A DNA stretch of 55,661 nucleotides from Pseudomonadota bacterium (lineage in GTDB: Bacteria; Pseudomonadota; Alphaproteobacteria; Rickettsiales; SXRF01), in the NCBI GenBank assembly GCA_963205245.1, contig CAUJIB010000056.1:1-55661 (forward strand), written 5' to 3'. The notes under the pieces are model-generated. The model saw nothing but the letters and a program-made list of their open reading frames with translations, did no database searches and had not been told where the DNA came from. The number at the start of each line of letters is the position of its first letter. The stretch's first letter is position 1. The translations under genes and the position numbers were made by a program. Of this stretch, positions 1-8,282 are shown in pieces.

Positions 1-144
1 CCATTGAACAAAGAAACTTATGGAAAAACTATCGCTGGGCTTGATTCAGCAGGAGCAGAATTAGCAAAATCACCACAGCCAAACATATTGAGGGTTGCTG
101 ATTGGCGGCAAGGCCGCACCGATGATAAAACACATGGCAAATAA
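1..144 (+). CDS. C-terminal end of an unidentified protein, cut by the window edge
   Basis: The first frame is open from base 1 to a TAA at 142-144 and gives a 47-residue hydrophilic tail that includes the stretch RVADWRQGRTDD. There is no start codon context inside the window, so it reads as the 3' end of a longer gene. I do not recognise the family. The next 140 bases have no gene and probably carry the promoter of the following oxidoreductase. A chance open frame of this length is possible, hence the low confidence. Confidence 0.4.
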   Translation, partial: PLNKETYGKTIAGLDSAGAELAKSPQPNILRVADWRQGRTDDKTHGK

Positions 145-284
145 TCAATTAAAACAAAGTGTTATTCACATAAAATAACATGTAACAAATATAAACCCTA
201 ATTGTAACAGAACTTTCACACTAAATTGAGGTTTTGTAAGGTAAATTAGTATTATTGCAATAAATAAGGGATTTAGGTCAAAAT

Positions 285-1847
285 ATGTTTTCTGAAGAAA
301 AAGGAACAATGGCGATTGTCGGCGGTGGTATCAGCGGGCTTACACAGGCTCTCGCCGCTGCTGAAGCTGGTTATAAAGTAACCGTCTTTGAAGAAAGCAA
401 TAGATTCGGCGGAAAAATACAAAGCGCAGCACTTGACGGAAAAATAATCAATATGGGTGCGGAGTTCATTGATAGTGACCAAAAAGGCCTTATAGAGCTT
501 GCTAAAAAACTTGGTGTAAATTTAATCGATTCCAAAGATCAGGAAAAAGAAACTTTCTTAACTGCTAGCGGTAAACATTTAACCAGCGAAGAATTTCATG
601 AAGCCTATAAACCACTCGCTGAATTGATCATTAAAGATCAAAAGGGGATGGAACTGGCTAAAAAATATGAGCAAAAAGAAACTTTAACAAAAGATGAAAC
701 CGATATAGCTCTTGAATATATTCACAAGGATAAAAATGGGAAAATAGAGACATTTGAAGAATATATTAACAACAAATCTCTACCAGAATATTTACAAGGG
801 CTTGCGGAAAAATATAAAAAAGACACGGGAAAAGACATTGACCCCGATATTATAAAAACCGTTGAAGGAGCATATGCTTCAGAAGCAGGACGTGACCCGC
901 ATAAAACTTCTGCATTACAATTTATAAATGAAGCAAGCCCTGAGTTAGGCAGTTTTTTAGCTAGTGATTGTGCTCACCGCATTGAAGGCGGAACAGCTGC
1001 TTTATTAGACAAATTGAAGGAACATCTGGAAGCAAAAGGCGTAAAATTCCAGACCGGTTCAAAATTAGAAGAGCTTAAAAAGGATGGTGAAAAATTTGAC
1101 CTTGGTTTTACCGAAGAAAAATTTGATAAGGTCGGGCTCGCTCTTAATGCCCATGCCTTAGGACAAATAAAAGGTTTAGAAAATCTGGGAATGCATCCGG
1201 AAGAGCGCGCATTATTGCAAAATATGCAATATACTCATAGCTCTAAAATTTTTATCAAAGTTAAAGATGGCGTGGATGTTGATAGCGCAGCATTATTCAC
1301 AGGTGGTAATTGGCAATCCTGGGTTCATGATAAGGGCATAGTAACCTTCCTTGTTGGCGGCGAACAATTAAACAATTTAGGCAAAGAAGAACTTACCAAG
1401 CTTATTACCGAACAATACGCCAAAGCCTACGGTAAAAAAGCTGAAGATATTTTTGAAAAAGATGAAAATGGAAAGTTCAAAATGGTATTTGGCGCACCTG
1501 ATACCAAACGTCCATGCTACGCCACACCAGCGCCGGGGCAATTATCACAAATGGAAAAATTACATGGCACCATGGAAAGAATGGCAGGAAATGGTGTGGC
1601 TTTAGCTGGCACCTATTTCCCGATGGAAGGTTCAGTTGGTTTTATGGAATGTGGCGTTCAATCTGCCCATAAATCGGTTGAGATGGTTAAAGAATTAAGC
1701 AGCTCAATCATTACTTCCATGAAAAAGGAAATAAATGAACTCAAGGAAACTGTTGCTGGAATAGGAAGCTGGGTTTCACGTGTAACAGGGGCAGGGGTAA
1801 ATGCTCCTCAGCCACAAACCTCTAAAAAAGGTTGGGGTTTAGGATAA
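285..1847 (+). CDS. FAD-dependent oxidoreductase, amine oxidase/phytoene desaturase-like
   Basis: A 520-residue protein opening with a Rossmann dinucleotide-binding motif (VGGGISGL, about residues 12-19) followed about 20 residues later by an acidic residue in the FEES segment and an RFGGK motif. This is the FAD-binding signature of the amine oxidase / protoporphyrinogen oxidase superfamily. A C-terminal GTYFPMEGSVGFMECGVQSA segment fits the second FAD-contact region. Residues about 147-158 form a degenerate EF-hand-like loop (HKDKNGKIETFE; first ligand is His, not Asp) inside a Lys/Glu-rich helical insertion. The substrate cannot be told. An alternative start is the ATG at 309, which has AAAGGA just upstream. 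The stop lies 1 base from the stop of the convergent permease gene. Confidence 0.75.
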   Translation: MFSEEKGTMAIVGGGISGLTQALAAAEAGYKVTVFEESNRFGGKIQSAALDGKIINMGAEFIDSDQKGLIELAKKLGVNLIDSKDQEKETFLTASGKHLTSEEFHEAYKPLAELIIKDQKGMELAKKYEQKETLTKDETDIALEYIHKDKNGKIETFEEYINNKSLPEYLQGLAEKYKKDTGKDIDPDIIKTVEGAYASEAGRDPHKTSALQFINEASPELGSFLASDCAHRIEGGTAALLDKLKEHLEAKGVKFQTGSKLEELKKDGEKFDLGFTEEKFDKVGLALNAHALGQIKGLENLGMHPEERALLQNMQYTHSSKIFIKVKDGVDVDSAALFTGGNWQSWVHDKGIVTFLVGGEQLNNLGKEELTKLITEQYAKAYGKKAEDIFEKDENGKFKMVFGAPDTKRPCYATPAPGQLSQMEKLHGTMERMAGNGVALAGTYFPMEGSVGFMECGVQSAHKSVEMVKELSSSIITSMKKEINELKETVAGIGSWVSRVTGAGVNAPQPQTSKKGWGLG

Positions 1848-1848
1848 A

Positions 1849-2949
1849 CTAAACTTCCCTGCGCTCAAAATCAATCCGCGGGTCTATCCACATATACATC
1901 AGGTCACCAATCAGGCTGGTGATAAGCCCAAGCAATGTAAAAATAAATAATGTGCCGAACATTACCGGATAATCACGTCCCACCACCGCTTCATAGCCAA
2001 GCAACCCTAAACCGTTCAGGGAAAAAATAATTTCTATAAGCAGGGCGCTGGTAAATAAAATACTTAGTAATGCACTGGGAAAACCGGCAATAATAACCAG
2101 CATGGCATTACGGAATACATGTCCGTATAACACCTGATTTTCAGAAAGCCCCTTGGCACGGGCAGTAAGCACATATTGTTTTCTTATTTCTTCCAGAAAA
2201 TAATTCTTGGTAAGCATGGTAAGGCTGGCAAAACCACTAATTACCATAGCAATAACTGGCAGGGTGATATGCCAGAAATAATCAGTTATTTTGCCAAAAA
2301 ATGAAAGCTCCGCCCAATTATCCGAAGTGAGGCCTTTAAGCGGAAACCAACTTAAATAAGTCCCGCCAGCAAATATAATGATAAGTAAAATCGCAAATAA
2401 AAAGCTGGGAATGGCATAACCAATAATAATTACCCAACTCGTCCAGATGTCAAAATGCGAACCATCAGACACTGCTTTACGAATCCCCAGTGGAATAGAG
2501 ATAAGATAAACCAGAAGCGTGGTCCACAATCCCAAAGAAATGGTTACAGGCAGGGTTTTCCATATTAAATCCACCACCCGTTCATTGCGAAAAAAACTCT
2601 CGCCAAAATCAAAGCGCAGGTAATTTCCCATCATCTGCCAGAAACGTTCCAATGGCGATTTGTCAAAACCATACATTTTTTCAATTTCTTTGATAATTTC
2701 TGGGTCTAACCCACGCCCGCCCCGATAGAGGGATTGGCTGCCATTACCCGAACCTGCCTTTGCCGCCATATCGGAACCGCTACCAGAAATCCGGTCTGTA
2801 CCATGGCCGGAAGTAATGTCAGTGAGTTGCGCTACCATCCGCTCGACTGGGCCACCGGGCGCTACCTGTACAATAGCAAAATTAAGCACCATAATCCCAA
2901 ACAGGGTAGGGATCATCATCAGCAGGCGGCGGATTATATAATTGAGCAT
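1849..2949 (-). CDS. yejB: Oligopeptide/microcin C-type ABC transporter permease YejB
   Basis: A 366-residue inner-membrane permease of the DppB/OppB class. It starts with a hydrophobic segment ([20 protein letters not shown]). A Gly/Ser-rich periplasmic insertion (about residues 45-85) then leads into the [23 protein letters not shown] segment typical of YejB rather than DppB. Several further membrane helices follow, with the permease loop around [24 protein letters not shown], where the ATPase docks. YejB normally works with YejA (binding protein), YejE (second permease) and YejF (ATPase) to import peptides. None of these is adjacent: downstream lies the convergent FAD enzyme, upstream an unrelated helical protein. 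Its partners must be elsewhere, or it is a stand-alone remnant. Confidence 0.88.
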   Translation of the reverse strand: MLNYIIRRLLMMIPTLFGIMVLNFAIVQVAPGGPVERMVAQLTDITSGHGTDRISGSGSDMAAKAGSGNGSQSLYRGGRGLDPEIIKEIEKMYGFDKSPLERFWQMMGNYLRFDFGESFFRNERVVDLIWKTLPVTISLGLWTTLLVYLISIPLGIRKAVSDGSHFDIWTSWVIIIGYAIPSFLFAILLIIIFAGGTYLSWFPLKGLTSDNWAELSFFGKITDYFWHITLPVIAMVISGFASLTMLTKNYFLEEIRKQYVLTARAKGLSENQVLYGHVFRNAMLVIIAGFPSALLSILFTSALLIEIIFSLNGLGLLGYEAVVGRDYPVMFGTLFIFTLLGLITSLIGDLMYMWIDPRIDFERREV

Positions 2950-3018
2950 GGACGGAATCGGCTTAGGATTATTAGCTTCATGACTAATATACTAAATTAG
3001 CTGATTTTTCAATTCCTA

Positions 3019-3849
3019 TTACCTGCCCATTTGCCGCTTAGTATCAGCAACCGAAGCTTCCACAAATTTACCGACCAGATTCATGCCTTGGGTAGCAAGT
3101 TTTTTGAGCATATCTTTTGATTCCTCAAAAATAACAAGCTGGGCGGAAGCAAATTTCAAATGCGCGTTTTCTATGGTTTTTATTGTAGCATCTTTTTGCT
3201 TTACCAGATTTTTTAAGTGACCCAGTAATTTTTTCACATCATCTTTATTTTTATGTTTATTTTCTTGGAGGAATTTTACCAAGATTATCCTAAGCTCAGC
3301 CTGCTCCAGCTGTTGGGCAAGCCTTGCTGCCATATTCACATCTATGGTTTTCTTTTCAAATTGCTGGATAATAGTTTGAATGTCATGAGCTTCATTATTC
3401 AGCTCATCTATCCTGTCCTTATAATCATGGTCAGCCGCTGGTTTCAGTAAAGCCGAAAACATCACCGCGTAATGCTGGTAAAGGTCAGAAATTTGCGTCC
3501 GGATTTTTCGGTCAGGACGGGAATCAGTCGCCATCAGATCACCTTCAGTTGTCATTATTTCCTGAGTTGGCGACAGGTTTTCCCCACCTTCGCGAAAAGG
3601 CGAAAGCGGCATTTGCTGTATATAACGCAGGCAGCGTAAATCATAAGATAAAAGCTCCACGCTCAAACGCTTATCATTCATATCCCCAGCGGTATAGGCA
3701 CGAACTGCATCATGGAAATAATCAATGCGCGGGCGCATATCGCCACATCCGGCAAAGAGCTTATATTTTTGTTCTATATCCACAATATCCAAATAGATAC
3801 GGTTGAGCAGTGAGATAATAGCTTCGCTATCTTTAGAGTGATTTTGCAT
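3019..3849 (-). CDS. Hypothetical helical protein
   Basis: A 276-residue protein I do not recognise. It has no signal peptide or membrane segment and looks almost wholly alpha-helical. The C-terminal half (about residues 150-270) is rich in Gln, Glu, Lys and Leu, with heptad-like spacing suggesting coiled coils (QLEQAELRIILVKFLQENK and KKLLGHLKNLVKQKDA). The ATG start has no obvious Shine-Dalgarno sequence. It is divergent from hemW across 77 bases and lies 69 bases upstream of yejB on the same strand. Length and codon use look like those of a real gene, but no function can be offered. Confidence 0.7.
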   Translation of the reverse strand: MQNHSKDSEAIISLLNRIYLDIVDIEQKYKLFAGCGDMRPRIDYFHDAVRAYTAGDMNDKRLSVELLSYDLRCLRYIQQMPLSPFREGGENLSPTQEIMTTEGDLMATDSRPDRKIRTQISDLYQHYAVMFSALLKPAADHDYKDRIDELNNEAHDIQTIIQQFEKKTIDVNMAARLAQQLEQAELRIILVKFLQENKHKNKDDVKKLLGHLKNLVKQKDATIKTIENAHLKFASAQLVIFEESKDMLKKLATQGMNLVGKFVEASVADTKRQMGR

Positions 3850-3926
3850 GAAAATAAGATATGATTAGGTTTTATTACATTTAATCATTATATATTAATT
3901 CTTCAAAATCAACAACCTTACTAATA

Positions 3927-5072
3927 ATGTCCAATCTTGCCGTTTATATTCACTGGCCGTTTTGCAAATCCAAATGCCCATATTGCGATTTTAACAGCCA
4001 TGTCCGTGAACAAATAGAGCAGGACAGGTGGCAGAAGGCATTGCTGCGTGAACTGGAATATATGCACGGGTATACTCCTGATTTCACGGTCAACAGCATC
4101 TTCTTTGGCGGCGGTACTCCCTCGCTTATGCCTACTGCTACAGTAGAAGCATTGATTTTTCGCGTACAGCAATTATGGCAAACCACAAATGATATAGAAA
4201 TCACACTGGAGGCCAATCCCACCTCGGTAGAAATAGAAAAATTTATTGAGTTCAAAGCCGCGGGGGTAAACCGTGTATCACTGGGAGTTCAATCGCTACG
4301 TGACACGGAACTAAAATTTCTAGGAAGGGGGCATAGTGCAAAAGAGGCAATAACCGCCATTGAAACTGCGAGAAAAATTTTTGACCGTTATAGTTTTGAC
4401 TTAATTTATGCCAGACCCAACCAATCGCTGCAAGATTGGGATGAGGAGTTATCCGAAGCATTGCAACTGGCTGGCGGGCATTTATCACTTTATCAACTAA
4501 CCATCGAGGAAAATACCGCCTTTCACCATGCTTATGCCAAAGGTGGTTTTATTATGCCTAATGACGAATTATCAGAGGCTTTATACCTGCTTACTGAAGA
4601 GAAAATGACGAGACAGGGATTTACAGCTTATGAAGTATCCAACTATGCCAAAACAGGGCAGGAAAGCCGCCATAATCTTAGCTACTGGAATGGCACAAGC
4701 TATATCGGAATCGGGGCAGGGGCGCATGGGCGGATTCAACTAGGGAAAGAACGTATCGCTACCCAGACCTTAAAAAGTCCGGAAAGATGGCTGGAAAATG
4801 TAGAAAAAAACGGCCATGCTTTAGAAATATGGCAGGAAGTCCCGCAGGAAATGGAGATTGAAGAACGGCTGATGATGGGACTGCGCTTGAAAGAGGGAAT
4901 AAATTATCAAAAATTTATAGAGCGCACCGGCTATGATTTACGGGAATATATCAATCTGGAAAAACGGAATTTTTATATCAAGCAAGGCTTACTCGCAAAT
5001 GATAGTGATAACCTAAAAACCACCATAAAAGGACGTTTGTTACTTAATAAACTTACAGCAGAACTACTATAA
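3927..5072 (+). CDS. hemW: Radical SAM haem chaperone HemW (HemN-like)
   Basis: A 381-residue cytosolic radical SAM protein. The cluster motif is C13-x3-C17-x2-C20 followed by D21-F22. The Phe where true coproporphyrinogen III dehydrogenases (HemN) have a fourth Cys is the hallmark of HemW, which binds haem and delivers it to membrane enzymes rather than oxidising coproporphyrinogen. Other family motifs are FFGGGTPSLM, EANPTSVE, GVQSL and the SYWNGTSYIGIGAGAHG segment. The C-terminal HemN domain follows from about residue 300. The gene stands alone, ending 2 bases from the convergent phoB stop. Many databases call such proteins oxygen-independent coproporphyrinogen oxidase, which is probably wrong here. 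Confidence 0.93.
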   Translation: MSNLAVYIHWPFCKSKCPYCDFNSHVREQIEQDRWQKALLRELEYMHGYTPDFTVNSIFFGGGTPSLMPTATVEALIFRVQQLWQTTNDIEITLEANPTSVEIEKFIEFKAAGVNRVSLGVQSLRDTELKFLGRGHSAKEAITAIETARKIFDRYSFDLIYARPNQSLQDWDEELSEALQLAGGHLSLYQLTIEENTAFHHAYAKGGFIMPNDELSEALYLLTEEKMTRQGFTAYEVSNYAKTGQESRHNLSYWNGTSYIGIGAGAHGRIQLGKERIATQTLKSPERWLENVEKNGHALEIWQEVPQEMEIEERLMMGLRLKEGINYQKFIERTGYDLREYINLEKRNFYIKQGLLANDSDNLKTTIKGRLLLNKLTAELL

Positions 5073-5074
5073 AT

Positions 5075-5791
5075 CTATTCTAAATCATCACTTGCTAACT
5101 CGCCGCCTTCTTCTAGCGCGTAACCGGCAGAGCGGACAGTGCGGATAAGATCAGGCTGCTTGCCGTCATAATCAAGGCCTTTACGCAGGCGGCGCACATG
5201 CACATCCACCGTACGCAATTCAACATAGATATCATGCCCCCATACAGCGTCCAATAGTTGCTCGCGGGAAAACACACGGGCAGGGTGCTCAAGCAGGTAG
5301 CGGAGCAATGAAAATTCAGTAGGGCTTAAATGAACTTCCATATCATTACGGGTAACTTTATGCCCTGAAACATCCATTTTAATTCCAGCAAATGATAGAA
5401 TTTTTTCAGATAGAGCTGGACGGAAACGCCTAAATACCGCACGGATCCGCGCCACTAATTCCGCTGGGGAAAATGGTTTTACCAGATAGTCATCTGCTCC
5501 AGCGTCAAGCCCACGGATACGATCACTCTCTTCACCACGCGCCGAAAGCATAATAATAGGAATTCCCTTGGTTTCCTGATTCCAACGCAACTGTTTACAA
5601 ATATCTATGCCAGACATAGAAGGTAACATCCAGTCCAGTACGATAATATCCGGCTTACAATCCTTCACCATATTGATAGCTTCTTCACCATCTCCCGTGG
5701 AAAATACCCTAAACCCCTCACGTTCCAAATTGTAGCGCAGCAAAGTGACGATAGCTATTTCATCTTCAACTATTAAAACCGACGTTTCCAA
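5075..5791 (-). CDS. phoB: Phosphate regulon-type response regulator PhoB
   Basis: A 238-residue OmpR/PhoB-class response regulator. The receiver domain (1-120) has the acidic pair E9-D10, the phospho-acceptor D53 (IIVLDWMLP) and the conserved Lys in YLVKPFSP. The winged-helix DNA-binding domain (about 135-230) contains LSPTEFSLLRYLLEHPARVFSREQLLD and TVDVHVRRLRKGL, which match PhoB more closely than OmpR. PhoB controls phosphate starvation genes when phosphorylated by PhoR. No PhoR, PhoU or Pst gene is adjacent, so it is an orphan here. It is divergent from yciB across about 100 bases and convergent with hemW. Confidence 0.9.
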   Translation of the reverse strand: METSVLIVEDEIAIVTLLRYNLEREGFRVFSTGDGEEAINMVKDCKPDIIVLDWMLPSMSGIDICKQLRWNQETKGIPIIMLSARGEESDRIRGLDAGADDYLVKPFSPAELVARIRAVFRRFRPALSEKILSFAGIKMDVSGHKVTRNDMEVHLSPTEFSLLRYLLEHPARVFSREQLLDAVWGHDIYVELRTVDVHVRRLRKGLDYDGKQPDLIRTVRSAGYALEEGGELASDDLE

Positions 5792-5893
5792 AACTAATAA
5801 TCCCTTATTTAATAACTACTAAATAAATTGCATGAGTGCGCATTGTAACATAGTATTCGTTATAGACAATAGTTCTTAAAAAAAGATAAATGT

Positions 5894-6430
5894 ATGAATC
5901 CTAAATTAAAAATGCTTCTGGATATTGCTCCTTTAGCAGTATTTTTTATAGCTTATCGCTTTGCAGGTGTGTTTGCCGCCACTGCAGCAATTATTCTTTC
6001 TACACTACTTTCTCTTGCTATAACATATTGTTATGAAAAAAAAATATCTATAATGCCGCTGGTTTCAGGCTTAGTAATTACTGTTTTCGGTACATTAACT
6101 TTAATTTTGCATGATGATGTATTCATCAAGATGAAACCAACTTTGGTAAATTTGATTTTTGCCAGCTTATTGCTAGGCGGGTTATATTTTAAAAAATCTT
6201 TGCTTAAATATGTGTTGGAAAGCGCACTGGTTTTAAGCGAGGAGGGCTGGCGGATATTATCCCTGCGCTGGGGGCTGTTTTTTATTTTCCTGGCCGGGCT
6301 CAATGAGTTTATCTGGCGGAATTTTTCCACGGATTTCTGGGTGAATTTCAAAGTATTTGGAATGTTCAGCCTGACGATTATATTTACTTTCCTGCAAGTG
6401 CCATTAATCAAAAAATACTCTCAACAATAG
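5894..6430 (+). CDS. yciB: Inner membrane septation protein A family (YciB/IspZ)
   Basis: A 178-residue polytopic membrane protein with about five hydrophobic helices. Family landmarks are the opening [19 protein letters not shown], the central [19 protein letters not shown], and the [30 protein letters not shown] segment with its Trp/Arg/Asn pattern. YciB proteins are linked to cell division and envelope integrity; their exact biochemistry is unclear. The gene is monocistronic and divergent from phoB. It ends 4 bases before the convergent cca stop. Confidence 0.9.
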   Translation: MNPKLKMLLDIAPLAVFFIAYRFAGVFAATAAIILSTLLSLAITYCYEKKISIMPLVSGLVITVFGTLTLILHDDVFIKMKPTLVNLIFASLLLGGLYFKKSLLKYVLESALVLSEEGWRILSLRWGLFFIFLAGLNEFIWRNFSTDFWVNFKVFGMFSLTIIFTFLQVPLIKKYSQQ

Positions 6431-6434
6431 CCAA

Positions 6435-7628
6435 TTAATTATTAGGAAAACCTTTTATCAGCTCTGCTTTGCTAAGCTTATAATCACTTTCTTCCCAGAT
6501 TTTTTCCAGCTCTTGTAGTTTTTTACCTAACTCCTGCCCTTGCTTAAAACCTAATTTTAGCAAATCAGCTCCATTTACTGGCATTTCCGGTATCTGCCAA
6601 TTTTGCACTAATTCTAACATCGCATTATAATTTTCTTCCGGTTCTAAAGCCTGTTTTAGCTGGACAAGTGCAGCAAAATTACCTGCGCCTAATTTGCGTA
6701 ATAGACTTTTCTGCTGGGCAATAGAACTAGCCGATGATATCTTAGGATTGTAAATAATGAGCATGGACAGGAATTTTCTAAGCTCTCCTGATAGCCGCCA
6801 CCTGTCAGCAATTATAGAAAGCGCACGCTCTGGCACAATCTCTGCTGAAATTAACAACAACGCCAGATTTATAATGCCATTTCCGACAATAAAATTCGGA
6901 TTGCGAAGAACAGCCTTAAAACCGCAAACTTGCTCTAAAACACCTGCCTTTTGCATAAGCTCAATGGTTTTGAAGATGGCAGGAGCTGCAAGTAATTTAA
7001 GCATCTCATTTTGTATCCGTTCCCCAGAAAGAATTGCAATTTGTGAAGACAATTCAGTACAAGCAACCATTCCTTCCTTGTTTATTTCACCTTTGCCGTA
7101 ATAAGCATAAAACCGGAAAAAACGTAAAATCCGCAAATAATCTTCTTTTATACGCATCCGCGCATCACCAATAAAACGGACATTCCCCGCCTGTGCATCC
7201 TCAACTCCGCTGAAATAATCATATAATTCACCATCTGCTGCCAGATACAGAGCATTTATGGTAAAATCGCGCCTAGCTGCGTCTTCCTTCCAATCCGTAC
7301 TCCAAGTCACTTCTGCGTGACGACCGTCACAAAAAATATCACGGCGCAAGGTCGTTATCTCAAAATTCTTACCTTCAATCAGTGCGGTTACAGTGCCATG
7401 TTTTATCCCAGTGGGAATTACTCGGATACCGGTCTTTTCTAATAAAGTTTTGATTAGCTGCGGGGGCAGGGTACTGGCAACATCCACATCCTCAGCTTTT
7501 ATGCCAAGCAAGCTATCACGCACTGCACCACCAACAAAGCGTAGCTCATCATTTTTTCCTGAATCGGCAAAGGCTTTAACCAGTTTCTGTGTCTGCGGCC
7601 AGAAAAGCCAGTCCGGTTGCAATTTCAC
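6435..7628 (-). CDS. cca: CCA tRNA nucleotidyltransferase / poly(A) polymerase family
   Basis: A 397-residue class II nucleotidyltransferase that adds or repairs the 3' CCA of tRNA. The catalytic head carries FVGGAVRDSLLG and the metal-binding pair in KAEDVDVAST (about residues 31-52). These are followed by TLRRD and RRDFTINALY, where base-recognition residues lie, and by a helical RNA-binding neck and body (RFFRFYAYYG and beyond). The start codon overlaps the stop of the upstream DUF6111 gene as ATGA, so the two are translationally coupled. CCA addition versus polyadenylation cannot be decided from sequence alone; context in related alphaproteobacteria favours CCA addition. Confidence 0.93.
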   Translation of the reverse strand: MKLQPDWLFWPQTQKLVKAFADSGKNDELRFVGGAVRDSLLGIKAEDVDVASTLPPQLIKTLLEKTGIRVIPTGIKHGTVTALIEGKNFEITTLRRDIFCDGRHAEVTWSTDWKEDAARRDFTINALYLAADGELYDYFSGVEDAQAGNVRFIGDARMRIKEDYLRILRFFRFYAYYGKGEINKEGMVACTELSSQIAILSGERIQNEMLKLLAAPAIFKTIELMQKAGVLEQVCGFKAVLRNPNFIVGNGIINLALLLISAEIVPERALSIIADRWRLSGELRKFLSMLIIYNPKISSASSIAQQKSLLRKLGAGNFAALVQLKQALEPEENYNAMLELVQNWQIPEMPVNGADLLKLGFKQGQELGKKLQELEKIWEESDYKLSKAELIKGFPNN

Positions 7629-7903
7629 GGTACTACCTGCGCTGGTACCAATTTATCCCCTTCCATATGGGAAGGCTGGTAAACACCTTTTTTTGAATCA
7701 TCAACTACAGAAAAACCAAGAACAATAAAGCAGATTATGGCAATGATAAAACTGGACATAAGTAATAAAAATATCGGCGCATCACTAAATTTAGGGGGTT
7801 CTTTTCCAGTTTTCAAAGCACGGCTCCGCACCAGATAAAACCATAATAGATATAATATCAGCGGCAACAATACAGGATAAAAACGAAATAAAAACAGTGC
7901 CAT
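7625..7903 (-). CDS. DUF6111-like small membrane protein
   Basis: The chosen start is the ATG at 7903 because the transcript reads AGGAAAATT directly before it. A longer frame from 7939 would start 12 codons earlier without a usable ribosome binding site. The 92-residue product has two hydrophobic segments (about 2-24 and 44-66) joined by a basic loop (RSRALKTGKEPPKF). Length, topology and position upstream of cca, with a 4-base overlap, match the DUF6111 family of alphaproteobacteria. Its function is unknown. Confidence 0.75.
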   Translation of the reverse strand: MALFLFRFYPVLLPLILYLLWFYLVRSRALKTGKEPPKFSDAPIFLLLMSSFIIAIICFIVLGFSVVDDSKKGVYQPSHMEGDKLVPAQVVP

Positions 7904-8057
7904 AATTTTCCTATAATTAATTTTACCATCCTGAACCAAGTTAAAAATCTTTGCAAAATAATTTTTATCCAGAAAATTATTTTATACGCAATATGGTTGA
8001 TTAAATTTAGAAAACAATTATATTAAGAAATTATTAATAAATTTATTTATTAGATTA

Positions 8058-8282
8058 GTGTTAAATACTGAAAAATATGTTCTAAAGGCTTATAGCGATG
8101 GCCATATTGGCTGGCGAGAGGCTTGCCGTAGGCTGGATTTTAGTAAATATGCTGAATTAGAAAACGCCTTAAAGATAAATGGATTTTCTGATTATTTACC
8201 TAAATCAAATGAATATATAAATAATATAAAAAGCGTAGAAACATTTCTTTATGATGATTGGGATATAAACCATGATTCGTAA
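8058..8282 (+). CDS. Small helical protein, UPF0175-like (candidate antitoxin or DNA-binding partner)
   Basis: A 74-residue acidic protein with a GTG start at 8058. The core VLKAYSDGHIGWREACRRLDFSKYAELENALKINGF resembles the helix-turn-helix-like UPF0175 pattern: a short helix, G-x-I, an Ala-rich helix, then a helix ending in a Gly. UPF0175 members are commonly antitoxins paired with PIN-type toxins. The stop overlaps the start of the next gene by 11 bases, so the two are coupled. The cassette is more AT-rich than its flanks and is inserted between conserved housekeeping genes. The family assignment is my pattern reading, not a database match. Confidence 0.5.
   Translation: MLNTEKYVLKAYSDGHIGWREACRRLDFSKYAELENALKINGFSDYLPKSNEYINNIKSVETFLYDDWDINHDS

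Noticed and set aside
2734..3000. 88-residue open frame on the plus strand
   Set aside because: Overlaps the yejB start in antisense and has no recognisable domain.
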